Of a DNA stretch of 27,522 bases, positions 15,486 through 21,895 are shown in pieces. Both the position numbers and the translations under genes were made by a program. The DNA comes from DATMER01 sp036277235 (GTDB lineage: Bacteria; Acidobacteriota; Thermoanaerobaculia; Multivoradales; UBA5704), in contig DASUNJ010000443.1 in assembly GCA_036277235.1 (NCBI GenBank), forward strand, positions 1-27,522. The letters are read 5' to 3'. Each line of letters starts with the position of its first letter. Within the stretch, counting starts at the first letter, position 1. The notes beneath the pieces are model-generated. The model saw only the letters and a program-made list of their open reading frames with translations. It searched no databases and was not told where the DNA came from.

Positions 15486-15772
15486 AGCACATCTATCGGC
15501 CTGCGGCTGCGGATGATATCGACCGCGCCTATGCCAAGTACGAGGAGGAGCGGAAGGGCCTCGGCGAAGAGTTTCTGGCCGAAGTCACCGCGACCGCGAA
15601 GTTGGTTCTGGAGAGGCCTGCGGCCTACCCGGTGGTCGTTCGTCAGACGCGCCGAGCCCTCGTTCATCGGTTCCCGTATGGGCTGTTCTATCGAGTCCTC
15701 GGCGACATGGTCGTCTTCGTAGCATGCTTTCACACAAGCCGAAATCCTGCACTGTGGGGGCGCCGCCGCTAG
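15482..15772 (+). CDS. ParE/RelE-superfamily toxin
   Basis: A 96-residue protein from GTG 15482, overlapping the antitoxin stop. It begins with the typical strand and helix YRPAAADDIDRAYAKYEEERKGLGEEFLAEV and continues with ERPAAYPVVVRQTRRALVHRFPYGLFYRV and a final strand VVFVACFHTSRNPALWGRR. RRALVHRFPYGLFYRV and FHTSRNP are the recognisable ParE/RelE-family blocks near the C-terminus. ParE members poison gyrase and RelE members cut mRNA on the ribosome; sequence alone does not decide between them. The length is normal for the family, so the toxin is probably intact. Confidence 0.9.
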   Translation: MKHIYRPAAADDIDRAYAKYEEERKGLGEEFLAEVTATAKLVLERPAAYPVVVRQTRRALVHRFPYGLFYRVLGDMVVFVACFHTSRNPALWGRRR

Positions 15773-15846
15773 GGCCGCCGCGGCTGGGGAGGCTCGGCTC
15801 CTTGCCCCCACGCCTGGGCTTCCCGCAGCCAGGACAGCAGAGAGTT

Positions 15847-15880
15847 CCAACTGGCGCGGAGTTGGTCCACTTTTCATTCT
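15847..15880 (+). terminator. Weak intrinsic terminator after the ParE-type module
   Basis: CCAACT (15847-15852), a GC-rich 7-base loop and AGTTGG (15860-15865) form a perfect 6-bp stem followed by a pyrimidine-rich tail with TTTT at 15871-15874 and further T clusters. The stem is short, so termination may be partial. It separates the two toxin-antitoxin modules. Confidence 0.4.
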
Positions 15881-15922
15881 TTCAATTCCCGAACGACTGC
15901 GGCTCCGGCCCGACCTCGCGTG

Positions 15923-15957
15923 TTGTCCTCGCCTTGATTTGGTGGGACAATTCGCGC
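15923..15957 (+). promoter_or_regulatory. Promoter with overlapping inverted-repeat operator for the AbrB/VapC module
   Basis: The -35 TTGTCC (15923-15928), a 17-base spacer and the -10 GACAAT (15946-15951) lie directly before ATG 15958. Transcription would start about at the ATG, giving a nearly leaderless message. TTGTCC and the later GGGACAA form an inverted repeat that spans both promoter boxes, as expected for an operator bound by the antitoxin. An alternative reading is that GGTGGGA (15941-15947) is a Shine-Dalgarno for a transcript starting further upstream. Confidence 0.5.
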
Positions 15958-16191
15958 ATGGCGATTTCGACGGTGGACGCAAAGCAGCGAGTAGTCCTTC
16001 CTGCGGCAAGACCCGGGGATGTCTTCGACATCCAGAACCAGGGTGAAGGCCGCCTGCTCTTGGTGCGCCTCGAACGTCCGAAGCCGGGACCCGGGATGAA
16101 CATGGAAAGCTGCCTCGAGGCCATCGCCGCCACCCCTCTGCGGCCGAAGATGACCTGGGACTCCCTTAAGGCCATGACCCGGGAGCCATGA
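15958..16191 (+). CDS. SpoVT-AbrB-like (VapB-type) antitoxin
   Basis: A 77-residue protein from ATG 15958. The N-terminal half has the AbrB swapped-hairpin pattern: ISTVDAKQRVVLPAARPGDVFDIQNQGEGRLLLVRL, with the QRVVLP turn and GDVFDI strand. The C-terminal half (MESCLEAIAATPLRPKMTWDSLKAMTREP) is the toxin-binding tail. It would bind DNA as a dimer and neutralise the PIN-domain protein encoded next, whose ATG overlaps its stop (ATGA). The inverted repeat at 15923-15951 is a candidate autoregulatory site. Because the partner toxin is truncated, this antitoxin may be an orphan or may serve other VapC toxins. Confidence 0.88.
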   Translation: MAISTVDAKQRVVLPAARPGDVFDIQNQGEGRLLLVRLERPKPGPGMNMESCLEAIAATPLRPKMTWDSLKAMTREP

Positions 16192-16442
16192 TCCTCCTCG
16201 ATACGAACGTCCTGATCTACGCCTCCACCGATCAGTCGCCCTTCATCGAATGGGCTCGACGCACGATTGCCGCGGGTGTATCGGAGGACGGATCGGCGGT
16301 CAATGCGGTCAGCCTCGCGGAAATCTGCGTAGGCGATGCCGAGCCGGAGACTGTTGCCGATCGGCTCCGGAGTTGGGGCATCACCCTGCTTGATGTCCCT
16401 GTTGCCGCCGCGGGACCGTGCGCGAAGGCATACCAGGAGTAG
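16188..16442 (+). pseudogene. VapC-type PIN-domain toxin, truncated at the C-terminus
   Basis: Only 84 residues remain, where VapC proteins are usually about 125-140. The start matches the family (MILLDTNVLIYA with catalytic D5), and the second acidic residue is present (SLAEI, E45). The reading frame ends at TAG 16440-16442 just after AGPCAKAYQE, so the third and fourth acidic residues of the PIN active site, normally near residues 95-120, are missing. No continuation was found in the other plus-strand frames. The stop is the tip of an inverted repeat (16436-16456). It is probably an inactive ribonuclease remnant. Confidence 0.8.
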
Positions 16443-16456
16443 TAGGCTCCTACTCC
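16436..16456. repeat. Short inverted repeat at the VapC break point
   Basis: GGAGTAG (16436-16442), a 7-base loop and CTACTCC (16450-16456) form a perfect inverted repeat that includes the premature stop of the truncated vapC gene. It may mark the junction of a deletion or rearrangement, or act as a transcription barrier between convergent genes. Confidence 0.45.
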
Positions 16457-16569
16457 ACAGCCCCGGCTGCCACCAACATCCGGCACATCCGGATGCCGCG
16501 ACGGGTCTCGATCCCGTCCCGGAGAAGCTCAGCCAGATCCATTGCTCGGAAGTCTACTCGGAAGCGCAC
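16450..16569 (-). CDS. Possible small ORF after ubiA-like gene, hypothetical
   Basis: A 39-codon frame from GTG 16569 to TAG 16450, starting three bases after the UbiA-family stop and in the same frame. The predicted peptide (VRFRVDFRAMDLAELLRDG, then IETRRGIRMCRMLVAAGAVE) has a balanced, protein-like composition. No Shine-Dalgarno stands out and no family is recognised. It could be the tail of a longer protein lost in the rearrangement that truncated vapC, or a chance frame. Confidence 0.25.
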   Translation of the reverse strand: MRFRVDFRAMDLAELLRDGIETRRGIRMCRMLVAAGAVE

Positions 16570-16572
16570 GTC

Positions 16573-17505
16573 TCAGTCGCCCAGGCTGTGGCCCGGGGCG
16601 CCGTATAGGGCCGCTACCATTGCCAGGCCGACGATGGCGTAGAGCACGCGGTAACGTGCTTGCAGGCGGCAGACGCTCGCGTAGGTGAGGCCCTCGGCCA
16701 GAGCCTTGTGAGACCAACGCAGGTGAATGGGGTAAAGAGCGGCGAGTGCTGCCAGGGGACGGGGAAGGATGCCCTGGAGGGCCAGGAGGAGAAGGAGGGC
16801 GTGGGCCAGGGTGAAGAGGACCAGGCTGGCGGCGAAGGTGCGGCGCTGGCCGAAGGCCACCGCGTTGGTCCTGATGGCGTTGACGACGTCGCCTTGATGG
16901 TCGCGGATCTCCTGGGTCAGGTGGCCGGCGGCGAAGATCAGGGCGAAGAAGGTGGCCGTGGCGATACCGCGAAGGTCGATGGCGTTCCCCAGGGAGTAGC
17001 CGAGGAGGAAGTGGAGGACGCCGCCGGCCAGGTGGGCCGCCGAGCTGAGCAGCGGTCTGCCTTTCCAATTGAAGCGAGGCAGAGAGTAGAGGGCGCTCAG
17101 GCCGGCGATCGCCAGGGCCAGACAGAGAGTGCCTGGGCCGAGGCGGCTGAAGAAGAAGAGGCTCAAGGCCAGTAGGAGGGCCGCCAGACCGCCGATCTCC
17201 TTGCGGTCTACACCTCTGGCCGTGAAGACGCCGGCGGCCTTGTTGGGGTCGGCGAGGTCGGTGGTCAAACCGGACCAGTCGTTGAGCATGAAGATGTGCG
17301 CCACCAGAAGGACGTTGGCGACGGCGAGGACCGCCAGCGGCCCCAAATCCGCCGCCGTCGGGTGGCGGATCGCGAAGGCGGCGCCGAGCAGCGGCGAGCC
17401 CTGGAGGACCAGGATCTCCGGCAGACGCAGGCAGGACAGGTAGCGCGCCGCGGACGCTTTAGCCGCCGAGATGGGCTCCGGGATGGGATTACTCAGGGTG
17501 CGCAT
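16573..17505 (-). CDS. UbiA-family prenyltransferase
   Basis: A 310-residue integral membrane protein from ATG 17505. It has about eight to nine hydrophobic segments and both Asp-rich motifs of the UbiA superfamily: NDWSGLTTDLADPNKA at 75-90 (N75, D76, D83, D86) and QEIRDHQGDVVNAIRTNAV at 198-215 (D202, D206), which bind the magnesium-diphosphate of the prenyl donor. The enzyme would attach a polyprenyl group to an aromatic or other polar acceptor in the membrane. The acceptor is unknown; no quinone-pathway gene is nearby. The start overlaps the end of the upstream large membrane protein gene by 17 bases, so the two are probably co-transcribed and may act on the same lipid. Confidence 0.93.
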   Translation of the reverse strand: MRTLSNPIPEPISAAKASAARYLSCLRLPEILVLQGSPLLGAAFAIRHPTAADLGPLAVLAVANVLLVAHIFMLNDWSGLTTDLADPNKAAGVFTARGVDRKEIGGLAALLLALSLFFFSRLGPGTLCLALAIAGLSALYSLPRFNWKGRPLLSSAAHLAGGVLHFLLGYSLGNAIDLRGIATATFFALIFAAGHLTQEIRDHQGDVVNAIRTNAVAFGQRRTFAASLVLFTLAHALLLLLALQGILPRPLAALAALYPIHLRWSHKALAEGLTYASVCRLQARYRVLYAIVGLAMVAALYGAPGHSLGD

Positions 17506-20122
17506 GTTCGTAGTAGAGCCTCAGCCAGAGCGCGTAGCCGGCATCCTCCGACCAGTAGTATCTAGGGACCGAGGCGGTGAGATCGTTGTGGTAAAGGAGC
17601 GGCGGATTCTTTCGCAACAGAGCGAAGTCGTCCTTGGCAAGCTGGCGCAGCACCGTCTCGATCTGTGCCGGAGTCCCCGCGCGACCCAGCAACTGGACGA
17701 CGGACACCCAGATCTCCTGGCCCGGTACCTGAGTCCGCATCCGTGACTCGGGCAATTCCAGCGCGCAGCCGGCGCGCTGGAGGTCGGGCAGGCGCAGCAT
17801 CGGGACCAGCGGCGCCATCCGATAGTAGACCCAGACGCGATCCTGGTCGACGACCGGACGGAGAGCTTCGCAGAGCGCGCGGCCGGCCGGCGGCCGCACC
17901 TCGGCCAGCAGCAGCAGCAGGTTCATCTGGATGGTGAGGTCGGCAGGGTTCGGATCGCTGCCCGGGTCGATGCACTGGTAAGCCTCCCGCGGCGCGAGCC
18001 AGGTGCGGTAGAGGCCCTCGCGGGTGCGATATCGGTCGAGGGTCGCCAGGGCGGCCGACAGGCGCCGGCGGTCCTGGCCGGGAGCGAGCCTCCAAACGAG
18101 CGCCGTGTCGTCGGTGTCGGGGGTGATGGCGGCGCACGCCAGGATGCCGGCGATTCCGGGAGTGTCCGGCAGGCCGTGGTAGCGCACCAGTCCGCCGGCC
18201 TCGATCTGGCCGGTGAGGTGCTGGCGGGCGCGCTGCAAACTGTCGCCGATATCGCCGAGACTGCGGGAGGCCGCCAGCGGCTCGAGCAGGTCGACCAGGA
18301 GAGAGGTGAGGAAGGTGTTCATCTCCTGCCCCGGCTCCTGGAAGCGCGTCGAGGTCGTGTGGGCAGTGAGCCAGTAGCCCGGCCCCTGCTGACGCTCACG
18401 AAGCCGCGCCGCTGCCGTCCTGAAGCCCTCTTCGAGATCCTCGTCGGCGGCCGGCTCCCGCACGGTCAGCTTGCGCTCCCCCAGGTAATGTCTCTCTCCA
18501 TTCTCGGAGGCCCAGGCGAAAGCGGTCAGACGGTGCTCGCCGGGAGCGAGGCCGGCCGTGTCGAGCGGGATGCGCCAGCCGGCGGGGCTCGCCTCGTTCA
18601 GCGTAGTGCGGACGTCAGCCCGGTCGAAGAAGGTGCGGGAGGTGACGGTCTGCCGGCCGTCGATGACGACTGCCACCTGCCAGGGCGTTGCATGGCCGGC
18701 CAGCGCCCAGCCGGCGGCAGTGACCTCCTGGCCCGCGGTGACCGCGGAGGCAGGGAGGCCGTCCGCCTGGATGACGTCGAGATTGCCGCGCGTCCCGAGG
18801 AGCAGCTCCGCCGGCGCGAGGCCCTCCTGCAGGGGAGCGACGAAGGGTGCGTTCCGCCAGTCCCACGCGGCCCGCATCTGATCGGGGCCGCTGGCGACGG
18901 CGAAGATCTTCTCGTCGGTCGCGCCAGTGTACCAGAAGGCGCCGATGGCTTCGATGGCGACCGCGACGCCGACCGCGAGCAGGAAGCACACCCGCCCCAC
19001 ACCGCGCAGCGAGGCGACCACCGGCGCCAGCATCCACATCAGCAACGGCAGGAGGTCGGTCAGGAAACGCGGCCCCCACGAGATGCCGGCCCGCCAGTCG
19101 ATCATGGCGTAGAGCAGGACCTGGAGGACGACGCCGGCGCCCATCGCCAGGGTGAGGGCGCGCTCTCCCCTATCGCCGGAATCGTGCGGCGGATGCCGCC
19201 AGACCAGGACCAGGAAGAGCAGAAACGGCGAAAAGACGAACAGCCCCCGCGTCGGGCTGAACAGCAATCCGCCGAGGCCCGAAAGCAGGTCCTGCCGGAA
19301 GAAGCTGGCGTGGGCTTTGCCGACCAGCCCATAACCGCCGGCGAAGTGGCCGGCCACGCCGAGGTTGTAGAGCAGCACCAGGCCAACCGGCAGCGCCGCC
19401 GCCGCGGCGAGCAGCGCCGCCCGGCGGCCGGCCCAGAACAGTCCGTACGCGCCCAGCGCCGCCGCGAGGATGGCGTCCGGAGGGCGGTTGGCGGCGATGA
19501 GCCCGCACAGCAACCCCGCCGCGAGCGCCCGCGGCACGGTGCACGGCCCGGTGAGGAGCAGCAGGGCGCCGATCACCAGCAGCCCAGCCATCCCGTGCTG
19601 CCACAGGGCCTGGCTGCTGATCACCCAGGTGGCGGTGCCGAAGGCATAAGCCAGGGTGAGCAGCAGTGCGATCCGCGCCGCCACCCGGCGCCGCAGCAGC
19701 AGGTAGAGGAGCGACGCGGAAAGCGCCGCGATGAGCGAGGCGGAGAGCTTCTCCATGATCCTCGCCATGTGGTCCAGCCGCGCATCCGTCCAACCGCGCA
19801 GGTGCAGGTAACCGACCGCGGGAAGGTAGAGCGGCGCGATGAGCACCGGCAGCACCACGGGATACATCGAGATGGTGTGGCCGCCCTCCACCGGCAACAT
19901 CCAGAAGGCCGTGTCACCTCGTCCCTGGGCGGCGAGCGGCGCGATCGGATCGAGAAGGACGGTCTGGTGATGCCAGATCGCGAACGGCAGGTAGCGCGCC
20001 GGGTAGCAGTCGCCGGCGCTGATCGCCCGCCGGTTGACGTTGTAGACCAGCAGGCAACAAAGCCCGATGAGCAGGCTCGCCCTCAGATCGCGCCTGCGCA
20101 GGAACCTGCCGGCCGGGGTCAT
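17489..20122 (-). CDS. Polytopic membrane protein fused to an alpha/alpha-barrel-like domain with DTDDTA motif
   Basis: About 877 residues from ATG 20122 (MTPAGRFLRRRD); a GTG slightly upstream is possible. Residues 1-420 contain ten or more membrane helices with GT-C-glycosyltransferase-like loops (ISAGDCYPARYLPFAI; YPVVLPVLIAPLY; WQHGMAGLL; MIDWRAGISWGPRFLTDLLPLLMW). A beta-rich stretch follows (about 460-590, GQEVTAAGWAL...WQVAVVIDGR). Residues 600-877 are helical and soluble, with DTDDTALVW at 669-677, GLYRTWL, DPNPADLTIQMNLL and YHNDLTASVPRYYWSEDAGYALW. DxDDTA is the acid motif of class II terpene cyclases and is also seen in related alpha/alpha-toroid proteins. No function is assigned; the overlapping UbiA gene hints at a prenyl-lipid substrate. 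Confidence 0.82.
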   Translation of the reverse strand: MTPAGRFLRRRDLRASLLIGLCCLLVYNVNRRAISAGDCYPARYLPFAIWHHQTVLLDPIAPLAAQGRGDTAFWMLPVEGGHTISMYPVVLPVLIAPLYLPAVGYLHLRGWTDARLDHMARIMEKLSASLIAALSASLLYLLLRRRVAARIALLLTLAYAFGTATWVISSQALWQHGMAGLLVIGALLLLTGPCTVPRALAAGLLCGLIAANRPPDAILAAALGAYGLFWAGRRAALLAAAAALPVGLVLLYNLGVAGHFAGGYGLVGKAHASFFRQDLLSGLGGLLFSPTRGLFVFSPFLLFLVLVWRHPPHDSGDRGERALTLAMGAGVVLQVLLYAMIDWRAGISWGPRFLTDLLPLLMWMLAPVVASLRGVGRVCFLLAVGVAVAIEAIGAFWYTGATDEKIFAVASGPDQMRAAWDWRNAPFVAPLQEGLAPAELLLGTRGNLDVIQADGLPASAVTAGQEVTAAGWALAGHATPWQVAVVIDGRQTVTSRTFFDRADVRTTLNEASPAGWRIPLDTAGLAPGEHRLTAFAWASENGERHYLGERKLTVREPAADEDLEEGFRTAAARLRERQQGPGYWLTAHTTSTRFQEPGQEMNTFLTSLLVDLLEPLAASRSLGDIGDSLQRARQHLTGQIEAGGLVRYHGLPDTPGIAGILACAAITPDTDDTALVWRLAPGQDRRRLSAALATLDRYRTREGLYRTWLAPREAYQCIDPGSDPNPADLTIQMNLLLLLAEVRPPAGRALCEALRPVVDQDRVWVYYRMAPLVPMLRLPDLQRAGCALELPESRMRTQVPGQEIWVSVVQLLGRAGTPAQIETVLRQLAKDDFALLRKNPPLLYHNDLTASVPRYYWSEDAGYALWLRLYYEHAHPE

Positions 20123-20196
20123 GGTTTCATGCTCACGCACACTGGCTTCCCACGGGATCCTGGCTCCACTACAAGACTGACGGGAGGTGAAGCCGG

Positions 20197-20225
20197 AGGC
20201 TAGCACAAGGCGCAGCACCCGCCAA
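20197..20225 (-). promoter_or_regulatory. Candidate sigma-70 promoter for the membrane-fusion/UbiA operon
   Basis: On the minus strand TTGGCG (20225-20220), a 17-base spacer and TAGCCT (20202-20197) resemble -35 and -10 boxes. The start point would be near 20190, leaving a leader of about 68 bases before ATG 20122. On the plus strand, TACAAT at 20241-20246 is a possible -10 for the divergent DUF885 gene, but no good -35 was found. Confidence 0.45.
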
Positions 20226-20279
20226 GCTCAGCGGGTCCGATACAATCTACGTCTTGCGACCCATGCAGCTGGGAGGTCC

Positions 20280-21881
20280 ATGATGAGCGCAGGGCATCGA
20301 GTCGGTCTCTTGGTGGCGTTGGCTCTCGCGGTTCCCCTCGAAGCTGACGCAGCGCCTCCATCGGCGGAGGCGCTGTTCGCGGAGTGGCGAACCTTCGAAA
20401 CGCCGCCCTCTCACGAAGGCGCGCCGGACTACCGGGCGTCGACGTTCGAACGGCGGCGGGCGGAGCTGGCGCGGTTTCGCGAGCGGCTGGCTGCGCTCGA
20501 GGCGGGCACACCTGCGACCGACGCGCGGATCGACCTCGCCCTCCTGCGCGCCGAGATGAACGGGTTCGACTTCAACCTGCGCGTCCTTCAGCCCTGGGCC
20601 CGCGATCCCGCCTTCTACGCCACGGTCTGGACTGACCAGAGCGACACACCGGCGCACGAAGGTCCGAACGCGCACGGATTGGTCGAGCTCTGGACGTACT
20701 CCTTCCCGCTGTCACCGCAGGATGAAGCGCGCCTGACGGCCGAGCTGCGCCCGATCCCCGCCTTCCTCTCCCAGGCGCGAGAGAATCTGACCGGCAACGC
20801 GCGCGACCTCTGGACGACCGGCATCGGAACGATGCGCGGTCAGATCGACGCCCTGACCGATCTCGAGCAGAAGGTCGCCTCCGGCGGCCAGGAGCTTCGC
20901 AAGGCCGCCGCGGAGGCACGCAAGGCGACCTCATCCTTCGTCGCCTGGCTCGAGGAGAAGGCGCCGTCGAAAACCGGCCCCTCGGGAATCGGCAAGGAGA
21001 GCTACACCTGGTCGCAGCAGCACGTACACCTCCTGCCCATGACCTGGGAGGACGAGGTGGCGATCCTCCGGCGCGAGCTGGCGCGAGCGCACGCGTCGCT
21101 CAAGCTCGAGGAGGAGCGAAATCGCCGCCTGCCCCCGATGACCGCGGCCCCGGACGACGCCGAGTATCAGCGCCGCGCCGACCGGGCGATCCGCAAGTTC
21201 ATCGCCTTCCTCGGCGAGCGCAATCTCTACCCGGTGCGCGGCACCATGGACGCCGAGCTGCGCGAGCGCCGGGGCTCGTTCGTGTCGATCGAGCGGCGGA
21301 ACTTCTTCGCCATCGCCATGCACTACGATCCGCTCACTCTCTATACGCACTCCTCGCACTGGTGGGACCTGGCGCGCATGCGCGACGAACCGCACCCGAG
21401 CCCCGTCCGGCGCGGCCCGCTCCTTTACAACATCTGGGACGGCCGCTCCGAGGGCATGGCCACGGCCATGGAAGAGCTCATGCTCCATGCCGGCCTCTTC
21501 GACGACGAGCCGCGGGCGCGCGAGATCGTCTGGATCATGCTCGCCCAGCGCGCCGCCCGCGGGCTCGCCTCGCTCTACCTGCAGGCCAACGAATTCGACC
21601 TCGCGCAGGCCAAGGCCTTCCAGGTCCAATGGACCCCACGCGGCTGGATGCGCCCCGACCTCGACCTTCTCGGCTTCGAGCAACAGCTCTACCTGCGCCA
21701 GCCGGGCTACGGCACGAGCTACATCACCGGCAAGGTTCAGCTCGAGGACCTGATGCGCGAGCGGACCCATCAGCTCGGCGACGCCTTCACCCTGAAACGC
21801 TGGTTCGAGGAGGTCTACTCCGCCGGCATCATCCCGGTTTCGCTGATTCGCTGGCAGCTCACCGGCAACGGCGAGGAGTAG
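20280..21881 (+). CDS. DUF885 family secreted protein
   Basis: About 533 residues. GGGAGG (20271-20276) precedes two adjacent ATGs at 20280 and 20283; the second has the better spacing. A signal peptide is evident (HRVGLLVALALAVPLEADA, cleavage near residue 25). The body is alpha-helical and matches DUF885 in length and blocks: ARIDLALLRAEMNGFDFNL, YSFPLSPQDEARL, SYTWSQQHVHLLPMTWEDEV, and near the end HSSHWWDL, LYNIWDGRSEGMATAMEELMLHAGLFDD (related to the HExxH-like E-G...EE helix of the family) and MRERTHQLGDAFTLKRWFEEVYSAGIIPVSLIRW. The family is distantly metallopeptidase-like, but the classical zinc residues are not complete here, so enzymatic activity is uncertain. It is exported to the periplasm or outside. 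Confidence 0.87.
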   Translation: MMSAGHRVGLLVALALAVPLEADAAPPSAEALFAEWRTFETPPSHEGAPDYRASTFERRRAELARFRERLAALEAGTPATDARIDLALLRAEMNGFDFNLRVLQPWARDPAFYATVWTDQSDTPAHEGPNAHGLVELWTYSFPLSPQDEARLTAELRPIPAFLSQARENLTGNARDLWTTGIGTMRGQIDALTDLEQKVASGGQELRKAAAEARKATSSFVAWLEEKAPSKTGPSGIGKESYTWSQQHVHLLPMTWEDEVAILRRELARAHASLKLEEERNRRLPPMTAAPDDAEYQRRADRAIRKFIAFLGERNLYPVRGTMDAELRERRGSFVSIERRNFFAIAMHYDPLTLYTHSSHWWDLARMRDEPHPSPVRRGPLLYNIWDGRSEGMATAMEELMLHAGLFDDEPRAREIVWIMLAQRAARGLASLYLQANEFDLAQAKAFQVQWTPRGWMRPDLDLLGFEQQLYLRQPGYGTSYITGKVQLEDLMRERTHQLGDAFTLKRWFEEVYSAGIIPVSLIRWQLTGNGEE

Positions 21882-21895
21882 GGCTCGGACCTTGC

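Noticed and set aside
16493..16530. A T-arm-like hairpin (GACGGG...CCCGTC) suggesting a tRNA fragment
   Set aside because: The loop does not match the TTCRANY pattern and no acceptor, D or anticodon arm can be built around it.
18176..20203. A 675-codon plus-strand frame opposite the large membrane protein
   Set aside because: Low-complexity Arg/Gln/Glu translation, antisense to a convincing polytopic membrane protein.
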